DNA of 37,549 nucleotides from a candidate division WWE3 bacterium GW2011_GWC2_41_23 (GTDB lineage: Bacteria; Patescibacteriota; WWE3; UBA101185; UBA10185), in the NCBI GenBank assembly GCA_000996895.1, contig LCBB01000011.1, forward strand, positions 1 through 37,549, given 5' to 3'. Shown one piece after another: positions 26,396 to 35,616 of the stretch; positions within the stretch are counted from its first letter, which is position 1, and each line of letters begins with the position of its first letter. The translations under genes were made by a program, and so were the position numbers. The notes beneath the pieces are model-generated. The model was not told the DNA's origin. It saw only the letters and a list, made by a program, of their open reading frames with translations, and did not search any database.

Positions 26396-27262
26396 ATGCT
26401 CAACACAGCTATTACGGCTATTGTAGATTTTCCTAAATGCTCCGGTTCTATAAAAGGACTTCCGGAACACCTTTATATAAGGGGAGATTTACCGGCGGAT
26501 ATTAATGCGAGAGGTCTGGGTATCGTCGGGAGTAGGAGAATTTCTCCTTACGGTATACGAGTTCTCCGGGAGCTTTTTTATTATTTGAAGGGCAGCGGAA
26601 CTATTATAATTTCCGGTTTTACTTCCGGTGCTGATAGCTATGCGCACGAATATGCTTTGAGCGCGGGGTGTAGTACCGTGGCTGTCATGCCTTGCGGGTG
26701 CGATATTATTCATCCGTCAAGCAATACGGAACTTTATAAAAAAATATCCGGAGGAGGGGGTGCCGTGGTTTCGGAGTTTGCAGACGGATTTAGGCCCCAG
26801 AAATGGACTTACCCTAAAAGGAACAGGCTGATTGCGGCTTTATCAAAGATTTTGTTGGTTGTGGAGGCTTCTTTGAACAGCGGATCTATGATTACCGCCC
26901 ATTTTGCAATGAAATACGGAAGAAAGCTCTTCAGCGTTCCCGGGGATATTTACATGGAAAGATCGGCGGGGGCGAACAAGCTCGTTGCCGGAGGCGCTGA
27001 AATTTACCTGTCCCCGGAGCGGATTATTGCTGAAATGGGCTTAGATAGAGGCGAAAAACCTGGTATTAAGAACAAAGTTGCTATTGAAGGCGGCCTATCT
27101 GAAGAGACAAATGTTCTAAGTGTATTAAAGGAGAAAAGCTCCAACTTTGACAAACTCTTCAGTGAAACAGGAATTGAGCCAAGCGCCTTAAACGCCATTC
27201 TTATTGAAATGACGCTAAAAAATCTTATTTCAGAAAGAAACGGAGTTTACTATGTACTGTAA
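26396..27262 (+). CDS. dprA: DNA-processing protein DprA
   Basis: GIVGSRRISPYG, SGFTSGADSYAHEYAL, NRLIAALSKILLVVEA, SLNSGSMITAHFA, VPGD. Confidence 0.92.
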   Translation: MLNTAITAIVDFPKCSGSIKGLPEHLYIRGDLPADINARGLGIVGSRRISPYGIRVLRELFYYLKGSGTIIISGFTSGADSYAHEYALSAGCSTVAVMPCGCDIIHPSSNTELYKKISGGGGAVVSEFADGFRPQKWTYPKRNRLIAALSKILLVVEASLNSGSMITAHFAMKYGRKLFSVPGDIYMERSAGANKLVAGGAEIYLSPERIIAEMGLDRGEKPGIKNKVAIEGGLSEETNVLSVLKEKSSNFDKLFSETGIEPSALNAILIEMTLKNLISERNGVYYVL

Positions 27263-28772
27263 GGTAAGAACGTTTTTCATTAAAGATTTTAAGGTTATTG
27301 ATGTTTGTGTAGAGGTCACTATTTCATCCCGGGGTATTCCCAGAGTCGAGGTAACAGGAGTAAAGGGTAGGGAAAGTGCAAAAAGCATAAAAATGATACG
27401 GACTGCGTTCAGTAATTCCGGATTGGAGTTTCCCAACAAAAAGGTGAATATAAATGTGCTTCCGGAAGGGTTAATTTCCGACCTTGCAGACATAGAGTTT
27501 CCTGTCTCAATGGGTATCTTATTTGCTCATTTGGGAGTAGCTCCCGGTACTTCGGATCTTTTCTACGGGGGTATGGACGCAGCAGGATCGCTTGTTCCCG
27601 CAACTAAAATTATATTTATGGACGGCGCTTGGTCACACGGGAGAATAGGAAGGTTATTTATTCCGGAGGGTTCCCATTACTTTAACGAGAGTAAAAATGG
27701 GTTGAATGTATACAAATTGACTTCTTTGTCGAGGGCAGCAGAAATCCTGATAAAAGGTGGTCAGCCTTCGACGGGAGAGCGTCAGTCTTTGTCACATAAT
27801 TATAAATGGAAAGCGCCTGACGGGAAAAATTGTTTCTGTAACGTACTCGGAAACGAAAATGCTAAACGGGCTCTGACTATTAGTATTTCAGGACATCATA
27901 ATATTTTAATGCTGGGACCGTCGGGTACTGGAAAGTCTCTATTAGCGGAGAAGAGTACGGGAATGTTTCCTTCGGGAACTTCAGCAGACGCGGTAGAGAT
28001 AATAAAAGCTGCCGTTATGTGCGGGCAACCCCTAGAAAACACTGTAAAGACGCCTTTTAGGTGTCCTCATATTTCCATTAAAGAGACTGACTTAATAGGA
28101 GGCCCTAGGATGCCCGGTGAAGCAACTTTGGCACATAAGGGAATACTTTTCTTGGACGAAATGCACCTTTTTGCTCCGAAAGTTTTGAATTCCCTGAAAA
28201 CTGTCGTTGACCAAAAGAAGATTGATTTCAATTGCGGTGGAATTCCGGTCAGTTATCCTGCTGATTTTCTATTAATGGGAGCGGCCAATAGTTGTATGTG
28301 CGGTTTACTCGGGGCAGAGGATAGGCAGTGTAAGTGCAACGGGCAGGATTTAAATACTTACAATTCCAGAATGAACCCGGCTTTGTTGGAAAGGTTTGAT
28401 ATTTTGACTCATGTTACAGGTGCCGCTGTTGAGGCGGTCCGGGCAAAAGGAGGTGGTAACTGTTCCTCAGGTTGCCGTATTAAAGAGCAAATCAATAATG
28501 CCGTAGCTGTGCAGAGGGAAAGGTTTAAGTCCTTGGGGATTAGCTATAATTCCCAAATTCCTACCGACCATATAAATAGTATTTGTACGCTGGGTAAGAA
28601 CACTGCGCTCCTTTTGGAGATGGCGGTATCCAGATATGGGCTGTCTACGCGCGCAGTTCACAGGATATTGTGCGTATCCAGGACGGTGGCTGATCTGGAA
28701 GGAGCACCGGAAATCTCGGTTGCCCACATCGCGGAAGCCGTCCAATATAGGGTAAAGAATGACAAACCTTGA
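27252..28772 (+). CDS. comM: ComM/YifB-like Mg-chelatase family AAA+ ATPase
   Basis: MLGPSGTGKSLLAE Walker A, FRCPHISIKETDLIGG, GILFLDEMHLF, NPALLERFDI. Overlaps dprA. Confidence 0.92.
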   Translation: MYCKVRTFFIKDFKVIDVCVEVTISSRGIPRVEVTGVKGRESAKSIKMIRTAFSNSGLEFPNKKVNINVLPEGLISDLADIEFPVSMGILFAHLGVAPGTSDLFYGGMDAAGSLVPATKIIFMDGAWSHGRIGRLFIPEGSHYFNESKNGLNVYKLTSLSRAAEILIKGGQPSTGERQSLSHNYKWKAPDGKNCFCNVLGNENAKRALTISISGHHNILMLGPSGTGKSLLAEKSTGMFPSGTSADAVEIIKAAVMCGQPLENTVKTPFRCPHISIKETDLIGGPRMPGEATLAHKGILFLDEMHLFAPKVLNSLKTVVDQKKIDFNCGGIPVSYPADFLLMGAANSCMCGLLGAEDRQCKCNGQDLNTYNSRMNPALLERFDILTHVTGAAVEAVRAKGGGNCSSGCRIKEQINNAVAVQRERFKSLGISYNSQIPTDHINSICTLGKNTALLLEMAVSRYGLSTRAVHRILCVSRTVADLEGAPEISVAHIAEAVQYRVKNDKP

Positions 28773-28785
28773 ATTATTTTAAATC

Positions 28786-29059
28786 ATGTTGTATATTCCA
28801 GGCATTATGATGTTAGAAAAAGTTTCGAATAAGTACGGGTCAGAGGAATGTTTCTGAGGTAGCGGATAGGCTTAATGTAGAGGAAAATCTGGCGTCTCAT
28901 CACCTTAGGGTTTTAGCGGCTCTGGGTTTTTTGAAGAACGACAAAAAAGGCAGGGAAGTGTATTACAGGATAAACGAGACCCGTTTTATAGCTTTGCTTA
29001 AGGATTTAAACAGAAGCCGCGTTTTTAAAGAAATTTTACTTAAAGCTTTGGAAGACTAA
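28786..29059 (+). pseudogene. ArsR-like wHTH gene with apparent frameshift in an A5 tract
   Basis: Not in ORF track. Start-less frame reads KKFRISTGQRNVSEVADRLNVEENLASHHLRVLAALGFLKNDKKGREVYYRINETRFIALLKDLNRSRVFKEILLKALED*. Removing one A from 28817-28821 joins it to MLYIPGIMMLEK. Confidence 0.6.
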
Positions 29060-29099
29060 TCTCCGTTTTCAAATAATTTATACTTTTGTATCTTTTTGA

Positions 29100-29186
29100 T
29101 GCGTTAATTATGCGGTAATAAATGAGCAACATTACTTTTAAGTCGTCCTAATGACATACTGTTGCGTTTATTTTGCGGTAAATAAA
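29100..29186. repeat. Two 23/24-bp direct repeats, each a pair of TGCG-kTwAw half-sites at 11-bp spacing
   Basis: TGCGTTAATtaTGCGGTAATAAA at 29100 and TGCGTTTATttTGCGGTAAATAAA at 29163, start-to-start 63 bp. Confidence 0.6.
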
Positions 29187-29254
29187 GATAGAGTTTCTAC
29201 TTACGATAGACTTTGTCTCATTTATTTTTCCGGTAACTCTATTTACGATGAGGT

Positions 29255-29893
29255 GTGGTACCAAACAGGGTAGTGATTATTTTGAGTACAGTTCTGGCTT
29301 TTGTAGCAGGGTATCTTATATCCCAGATGTATCCGGTTTTCTACCCCGAAAAAACCGAGGACAGTCCTGTTGAAAATTCCTGTGATGAAATTATAGATAT
29401 TAGTGTGGAAATCTCCGGGGCCGTTTCTAACCCCGGCGTTTACGACCTCAATGATGGCAGCAGAATAATTGACGCTATCAAAACTGCCGGTGATTTTACT
29501 CCGGATTACGATTATTACTGGGTTAGCAAGAATATAAACCTCTCTCAGATTTTGAAGGACGAACAAAAAATATTTATACCGTTTGAAGCTCTTGGTTACA
29601 GCGTAAACCAGGGTAGTTGTTCCCAGGAGATTTTCTCGTCACTACAACCTTCTTCAACTACCGAAAGCTCCGGAAGTTCCGCCACAGCTGCAGGTACAAC
29701 ATCTCAGGGGACGGGAAAAGTGAATGTAAACACGGTGACTTTTGATGAACTTGACGCCCTTCCGGGCATCGGTGCCACCTATGCGGGAAAGATTGTGGCG
29801 AACAGGCCTTACTCCGGAGTAGAGGAGTTTAAGGAAAAGTCCGGGCTTACAAATTCTGTTTACGAAAAAATAAAAGATTTAATAACTTATTAA
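29255..29893 (+). CDS. comEA: ComEA-like competence protein (SLBB plus helix-hairpin-helix)
   Basis: N-terminal TM, ISVEISGAVSNPGVYDLNDGSRIIDAIKTAGDF, KVNVNTVTFDELDALPGIGATYAGKIVANRPY. Confidence 0.92.
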   Translation: MVPNRVVIILSTVLAFVAGYLISQMYPVFYPEKTEDSPVENSCDEIIDISVEISGAVSNPGVYDLNDGSRIIDAIKTAGDFTPDYDYYWVSKNINLSQILKDEQKIFIPFEALGYSVNQGSCSQEIFSSLQPSSTTESSGSSATAAGTTSQGTGKVNVNTVTFDELDALPGIGATYAGKIVANRPYSGVEEFKEKSGLTNSVYEKIKDLITY

Positions 29894-29924
29894 TTTTCAT
29901 AAGTATTAGTGGTTAAAAACTAAC

Positions 29925-30938
29925 ATGCGGTTATTAAAACAAAACTTCGGATTCTTACTCCTCATGTTTTTAACGGCAACGCGCGTAGTATTTTTTTGTA
30001 ACACCAGAGGAGGTATTTTTGCATGCGTGCAAAGCCCTGAAAAAGGTCCCTTTGAGTTTTTTGAACCCATCAAGCAACATTTATCGGAAAGAGCAAGAAA
30101 GTATCTCCCAAGTCCTCACAGCGAGTTGGTTTTGGGGATGACAATCGGAGTCGATGATCTTTCAAAATCCCCGCGTTTCAAAGACGCACTTAAGCGCACG
30201 GGAACAATTCATGTGGTTGTAGTGTCGGGTTTTAATATGAGCTTGGTGGCGGGGTATGCTTTAAAGATTTTCGGTAGTCCTTACAAGGTTAAAAACTTAT
30301 TACTTACAATAATTACTACGTTCTTTTACGCGGCTTTTACAGGATTTGAGCCGCCTGTATTAAGGGCGTGGGTAATGTCCTCCTTTATGCTGGTCGGAAA
30401 GTTTTCGGGACGTTTGTTAAACTCACTGCGCTTGTTGGTGGTTTCGTACTTCGGTGTCCTTCTTATAAATCCCGGCAACTTTTTTAGTGCGAGCACATAT
30501 CTCAGTTTTTTGGCTACGTTCGGATTAATTGTTTTCGCGGACCCTGTCGAAAGCTTTATAACGAAACTAATCAAACATAAGTGGTCCGTAATGGGGGATT
30601 TTTCAGCGAGTTTTTCTGCCCAGCTAATGGTTTGGCCGATAATATCCGGAATGTTCGGGCAGGTAAGTCTGATAAGTTTATTGGTAAACGCCCTCGTTTT
30701 ATGGACGGTTCCTATAACTACGGTACTGGGTATTCCGGCTTTGTTACTCCCCGGAAATCTTATGTGGATGATTCTTTTTCCTTTCTGCGATTTTTTTATA
30801 AGGGTGGTGAACTTTTTCTCAGGGTTTAATAATGCGAGTGTTGCTTGGAAGATGCCGATGCCGGCGTTTGTCATTTACTACGTTTTGTTTTTCGTACTAA
30901 CTGTTTTTATTGTCAGGTCAAAGGAAAAGTCTAAGTGA
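29925..30938 (+). CDS. comEC: ComEC/Rec2 competence channel domain
   Basis: GTIHVVVVSGFNMSLVAG, AFTGFEPPVLRAWVMSSFML; polytopic. Confidence 0.9.
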   Translation: MRLLKQNFGFLLLMFLTATRVVFFCNTRGGIFACVQSPEKGPFEFFEPIKQHLSERARKYLPSPHSELVLGMTIGVDDLSKSPRFKDALKRTGTIHVVVVSGFNMSLVAGYALKIFGSPYKVKNLLLTIITTFFYAAFTGFEPPVLRAWVMSSFMLVGKFSGRLLNSLRLLVVSYFGVLLINPGNFFSASTYLSFLATFGLIVFADPVESFITKLIKHKWSVMGDFSASFSAQLMVWPIISGMFGQVSLISLLVNALVLWTVPITTVLGIPALLLPGNLMWMILFPFCDFFIRVVNFFSGFNNASVAWKMPMPAFVIYYVLFFVLTVFIVRSKEKSK

Positions 30939-31765
30939 AAGGCGCAATACTTTTTCAGATTATTTTTGTCACCGCCTACATAGTAGTTTTTCAGTTAGTA
31001 GTAAGCAGGCGTCTGTTAAGTGGTTCGGGTATGTCGGTGCACGTGATTGATGTGGGGCAGGGAGATGGTATTTACATTGAATTAAACGGTAAGCCGGTGG
31101 CGTTAATTGACGGCGGGGGTGACTACACGGCGGACAAATATATTTTAGAAAAGACAGGTTTAGGCTGCAACATCCCTTTGGTTGTTTTGAGTCATGACCA
31201 CGGAGATCATTTTGTGGGTTTCAAACGTATTTTGGAAAGGTGTAAATTTGGCATACTCAGATATAACGACGTTGTTCTCGACGGACTCGCCGTACCCTCA
31301 AGTGTGAAAAATAATCCAAAAAATAAAGTTAAAAAAACTTTTGACGGAGAACAATTTGTAATCCGCGGAGTGTTTATAAAACTGTTCGTGCCTTACGAAA
31401 GTATTCACGGAATGCCTAAAAACCTTAACAACGCTTCTGTCGTTTTATTGGCTAAATACAAGGATTTTGAGGTATTGTCACTTGGGGACCTTGAAGCAGA
31501 GGGACAGGAGAGGCTAGACCTCAGAAAGCTTAAGAGGCTGATCAGCGGAAGGCTGGATGTACTGAAAATATCCCATCACGGCGCGGTAAACGGCTATAGC
31601 AGGGAGCTGGTGGCCGAGCTTAAACCCGTGGTGTGTGTGATTTCAGTGGGCGAATTCAACACTTTCGAGCACCCTTCCCTACCGGTAATTGAGGAATTGG
31701 AGGCGGCAGGCTGCGGTGTAATCCGCACGGATAAGGTAGGAGATGTTGTTATAAGCTCCCGCTGA
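30935..31765 (+). CDS. ComEC metallo-beta-lactamase domain (separate ORF)
   Basis: VIDVGQGDGIYIELNGKPVALIDGG, LSHDHGDHFVGF, LKISHHGAVNGYS. 4-bp GTGA overlap with upstream ORF. Confidence 0.9.
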   Translation: MKGAILFQIIFVTAYIVVFQLVVSRRLLSGSGMSVHVIDVGQGDGIYIELNGKPVALIDGGGDYTADKYILEKTGLGCNIPLVVLSHDHGDHFVGFKRILERCKFGILRYNDVVLDGLAVPSSVKNNPKNKVKKTFDGEQFVIRGVFIKLFVPYESIHGMPKNLNNASVVLLAKYKDFEVLSLGDLEAEGQERLDLRKLKRLISGRLDVLKISHHGAVNGYSRELVAELKPVVCVISVGEFNTFEHPSLPVIEELEAAGCGVIRTDKVGDVVISSR

Positions 31766-31770
31766 ATGAT

Positions 31771-33561
31771 ATGATGCTTTTGTCTATGGAGAATAGAAAA
31801 TCCGGAATAAATAAAACCGCTCAAGACCTAATTTCTAAGGCAGTTCATAAACTCTATGGGTTAGACAAACTGACCATTAGTGTAGACGTTCCGGAGAACG
31901 GAAGTTTCGGCGACTACTCTACCAACATTTCGTTCGTAATAGCTAAAACTTTAGACAGAATCCCGTTTGAAATTGCAACCGAGGTTGCACACGAACTTTC
32001 ATCTGAAAATCCAAAGATAGAATTTGAGGGTACTTTGTATTCTATTTTCGAAAAAATTGAACCCCACGCTCCCGGCTTTGTAAATTTCACCCTGAGCGAT
32101 AAATTTTTATTCCATAACACGATGGATATAAACCTTTTGAACGAGACCTATGGGTCCTCGGATTTTGGAAAAGGCAGAAAGGTTATTGTCGAGTATTCCC
32201 AGCCGAATACCAACAAACCACAACACATCGGACACGCCAGAAATAACTTCATTGGATCCTCCCTTTCTAAAATCTTAGCTTTTTGCGGATACGACGTTGT
32301 AAAAACAAACTATGTCGGAGACATCGGAATTCATATCTGCAAGAGTATGTTGATGTACATAAAACATGGTAACGACGGTCTTCCAGACAAAAAGAGTGAC
32401 CACTTCGTGGGTGACTTTTATACTATGTACGAAAAAGAATTCGAAAAAAATCCCGGGATTGAGAAAGAAGCTCAGGATTTGTTGAGACGCTGGGAATCAG
32501 GAGATAAAGAAGTAAGGGCAGTTTGGGAAAAAATGAATTCCTGGGTGTATGAGGGCTGGAAAAAGACATACTCAGACCAAAAGGTAGAATTTGATGTCTG
32601 GGAACATGAGAGCGAAAAAATAGATGTGGGAAAAGAAATTGCGCTTTTATCTTTGGAAAAAGGTTTAGCCGAAAAAGACGAAACCGGGGCTATTATTGCG
32701 CGGTTGGAAAAATATGGCCTTCCCGACAAAGTATTATTAAGAAGCGACGGTACCTCAGTCTACTCCACCAAAGAACTCCAATTGGCAAAAGATAGTTTTG
32801 AAAAATATAAGTTCGATAAGAGATTGTACGTGGTTGATGTGAGGCAGTCCGATTACTTCAAACAACTTTTTAAAATAATAGAATTGCTCGGTTTCGATTG
32901 GTCAGATAGATTGGTTCACATTGCTTACGGTATGGTTTCACTTCCTCAGGGAAAGATGTCTTCGCGCACCGGTCTGGTGGTTAACGCTGACGATGTTCTG
33001 GAGGATTTGACGTCTCTGGAGGAGGAGGAAATCCGAAATAGTATTAAGATGCCTAAAATAGTGCGGGAAACGGCGGAAAAAGTGGCTTTGGCGGCATTTA
33101 AGTACGGAATGCTCAAGGTCGACACCAAACAGGACGTTATTTTCAACTACGAACACGTTACCAAGTTTGAAGGTAATACCGGTCCTTATTTGCTCTACAC
33201 ATACGCCAGGGCAAGATCGGTACTTGAAAAAGGTGGTTTTGAGATAGAAGGCGGGAAATTCAAGTATGAATCAATACCTAAGGAGTTTTCCATGCACTTA
33301 AAAGAAAGAGCACTGGCTTCGGTGTTAGTGCATTTTCCTGAGTACGTGTTGAAGTCCGCCGGAGAATACGCGCCTAACCAAATCGCCAACTATGCATATG
33401 AAATCGCGCAGAATTTCAACTCTTTTTACGGTGAGCTCCCGATCCTGGATGCCTCTCCCGAAAGTTTGAAAAAGTTCAGGCTATATCTGACTCACGCCAC
33501 GATGGTTGTTCTAAAACAATCCCTCAGCCTTTTGGGCATCGAAGTAGTGGAAAAGATGTAA
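31771..33561 (+). CDS. argS: Arginyl-tRNA synthetase
   Basis: VEYSQPNTNKPQHIGHARNNFIG HIGH-type motif; KMSSRTG motif; DALR-like C-terminus. Confidence 0.95.
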   Translation: MMLLSMENRKSGINKTAQDLISKAVHKLYGLDKLTISVDVPENGSFGDYSTNISFVIAKTLDRIPFEIATEVAHELSSENPKIEFEGTLYSIFEKIEPHAPGFVNFTLSDKFLFHNTMDINLLNETYGSSDFGKGRKVIVEYSQPNTNKPQHIGHARNNFIGSSLSKILAFCGYDVVKTNYVGDIGIHICKSMLMYIKHGNDGLPDKKSDHFVGDFYTMYEKEFEKNPGIEKEAQDLLRRWESGDKEVRAVWEKMNSWVYEGWKKTYSDQKVEFDVWEHESEKIDVGKEIALLSLEKGLAEKDETGAIIARLEKYGLPDKVLLRSDGTSVYSTKELQLAKDSFEKYKFDKRLYVVDVRQSDYFKQLFKIIELLGFDWSDRLVHIAYGMVSLPQGKMSSRTGLVVNADDVLEDLTSLEEEEIRNSIKMPKIVRETAEKVALAAFKYGMLKVDTKQDVIFNYEHVTKFEGNTGPYLLYTYARARSVLEKGGFEIEGGKFKYESIPKEFSMHLKERALASVLVHFPEYVLKSAGEYAPNQIANYAYEIAQNFNSFYGELPILDASPESLKKFRLYLTHATMVVLKQSLSLLGIEVVEKM

Positions 33562-33580
33562 AAGCTTTATACTACTATCA

Positions 33581-34660
33581 ATGTTAGGGCGTAAGTCAAA
33601 AAGCAAAAGCTCATCTACCCATCCAATAGCCAGGTTTATAAGATCTGTACTTTCTGTTGTAGTTCTCACTGCTTTGGTTTTAGGTATCACTTTAGGGGCA
33701 AAAGAGCTGTATGCCGTGGATTCCACGCGCTTCGGAAAAATATCCTCTTCTTTGTTGGCCAAGATTCATATAAAGGTGGATGAAGATCAAATCGGAGAGG
33801 TTGCCGGAAAGTTTGCCGAACGTATTTCCCAAACAAACTTAGGCTCGGGAGTGTCTTCCAGCAGGCCGGATGGAGACTCTGATAAGAATGTTTATGCCGG
33901 TAAGGATGTAGCCGTTGAAATCGCGTTTTTATCAGATATACACGACGACGTAGCTAACCTGAATGTTGCACTAAATAAGGTTAAAGAGCGCGGAATAAAA
34001 GATGTCTTTATTCTGGGAGATATTACGGGCTATGGTGATGTTACCTCTCTTACAAAAATTAAGGATATTTTGGACGGGTCGGGTGTTGAATATTTCGTAA
34101 TTCCCGGCGACCATGATTTAGCCCAGTCTTTAGATACAGGGAACTTTACATCCGTGTTCGGAAGGGAGTATGGAGAGACTGATATTTCGGGTTATAACTT
34201 TGTCTACTTCAACAACTCTGCTAATTTCACGGTAATAGCCCCCTCAGCTATCTCCTGGATTGAGCAGGAATTGCCTGAAGCTGATTTTTTCCTGGTATCC
34301 CAGCCTTTATACACTGAAGAATTGGCCCCTCCTTTTAATAGGATATTTATGGGCAGCACAAACGGCGAAGTGACTGACGCGTCCATGCTCGATAAGCAGG
34401 ATGCGGTCCGTAGCCAGGGGGAATTGTTCCTTTCTTTGGTTAGAAATACCGCTAGTGTGAAAGCTTTGATAGCAGGTGATCACCATAAATCCTCTTCGCT
34501 GACAGACCCGGTAAGAAGTAGCTTGATGCACTATGTTGTGGGGGCAGTAAGTTCCAGCCTGAATGACTATCCTCAAAAAGCTTTGCAGTCTTCCAGGTTT
34601 GGTGTTTTGACCATCTTCCAGGACGGCAGCTACGAGGTTTCGGACGTTGTTCTAGACTAA
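33581..34660 (+). CDS. Membrane-anchored calcineurin-like metallophosphoesterase
   Basis: N-terminal TM; FLSDIHDDVANL, FILGDITGYGD, IPGDHDLA, IAGDHHKSS. Confidence 0.85.
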   Translation: MLGRKSKSKSSSTHPIARFIRSVLSVVVLTALVLGITLGAKELYAVDSTRFGKISSSLLAKIHIKVDEDQIGEVAGKFAERISQTNLGSGVSSSRPDGDSDKNVYAGKDVAVEIAFLSDIHDDVANLNVALNKVKERGIKDVFILGDITGYGDVTSLTKIKDILDGSGVEYFVIPGDHDLAQSLDTGNFTSVFGREYGETDISGYNFVYFNNSANFTVIAPSAISWIEQELPEADFFLVSQPLYTEELAPPFNRIFMGSTNGEVTDASMLDKQDAVRSQGELFLSLVRNTASVKALIAGDHHKSSSLTDPVRSSLMHYVVGAVSSSLNDYPQKALQSSRFGVLTIFQDGSYEVSDVVLD

Positions 34661-34688
34661 ACAAATCCCCGGTGTTATAAAGTAATTT

Positions 34689-35270
34689 ATGAAAGAAAAA
34701 ACCTTAGTACTTCTCAAACCCGATGCCGTCGCCCGCGGGATAACGGGGGAAATAATAGACCGTCTGGAGCAAACAGGATTGAAAATTGTCGGGGCGAAGT
34801 TATTGCGTGTTGATAAACAGTTCGGCTCAAAGCATTACAACCACAACGACGAATGGAAAGAGATGGTCGGGAAAAGAAACATCGCTGACTGTGAGAAGTT
34901 CGGGCTTGCTGCTAAGGATGTTTTCGGCACAGAAGATGTAAAGAGAATCGGCGAAATGGTAGACGAAAGAAACGCCGATTTCTTAGCTTCCGGACCCGTT
35001 TTCGCCATTGTGTTTGAAGGCCCCAACGCCGTCGCCAAAGTTAGAAATATGGTCGGGTCAACTTTCCCCGATACAGCGCCTCCCGGGACAATCAGAGGAG
35101 ATTACGGGCTGGACTCAGCTTTTTCCGGAATGATTAGAAAGAGGACAACTTACAACGTGATACATGCTTCCGGATCGGTAGACGAGGCCGTTCAGGAAAT
35201 AAACCTTTGGTTTAAACCTGAAGAACTAATCGACTATAGAAGAGTGCACGAAGACCTTTATAATTATTGA
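34689..35270 (+). CDS. ndk: Nucleoside diphosphate kinase with internal insertion
   Basis: TLVLLKPDAVARGITGEII, GPVFAIVFEGPNAV, GTIRGDYG; 193 aa with extra segment YNHNDEW...ERNADF. Confidence 0.9.
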   Translation: MKEKTLVLLKPDAVARGITGEIIDRLEQTGLKIVGAKLLRVDKQFGSKHYNHNDEWKEMVGKRNIADCEKFGLAAKDVFGTEDVKRIGEMVDERNADFLASGPVFAIVFEGPNAVAKVRNMVGSTFPDTAPPGTIRGDYGLDSAFSGMIRKRTTYNVIHASGSVDEAVQEINLWFKPEELIDYRRVHEDLYNY

Positions 35271-35341
35271 TTTTAGGTCATTTGCTGTTCATTTCCGTGC
35301 TTCAGTGGATTAATATATAATTGCGGTTGTCGTACGAACGT

Positions 35342-35431
35342 GGAGGGATCGCATAGTGGCCTAGTGCGGCAGTCTTGAAAACTGCTATGCTCGCAAGGGC
35401 ATCGTGGGTTCGACTCCCACTCCCTCCGCCA
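35342..35431 (+). tRNA. tRNA-Ser (anticodon TGA), CCA encoded
   Basis: Acceptor GGAGGGA/TCCCTCC, anticodon arm GCAGT-CTTGAAA-ACTGC, long variable arm, T-arm GTGGG-TTCGACT-CCCAC, GCCA end. Confidence 0.95.
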
Positions 35432-35566
35432 GGAATTTTCGACGGGCGCAGTCCCGGCGGAAATTACTTGAGGGAAGTTGGATCGTACCGCGAAGCAGGT
35501 TCGGCTGACTCAATTATGCGAGCATAGCGAGCAGAATTGCTTTGCGAAGCAAAACTCCCTCCGCCA
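35432..35566 (+). mobile_element. 135-bp element inserted at the tRNA-Ser 3' end, ending in a duplicate of the tRNA 3' terminus
   Basis: ACTCCCTCCGCCA at 35419-35431 and 35554-35566. Starts with the same hairpin architecture as the tRNA-Ala element; contains inverted GAGGGAaGTT and TGCGAGCATAGC. Confidence 0.65.
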
Positions 35567-35616
35567 AAATCCCATCCCAATATACCGTTTCCCCAAGTTT
35601 ATATATAATAAAAGCA

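Noticed and set aside
35542-35616. Upstream extension of the 35617 CDS into the tRNA-Ser element
   Set aside because: Extension translates the duplicated tRNA end; ATG at 35617 precedes the TM segment and is more plausible.
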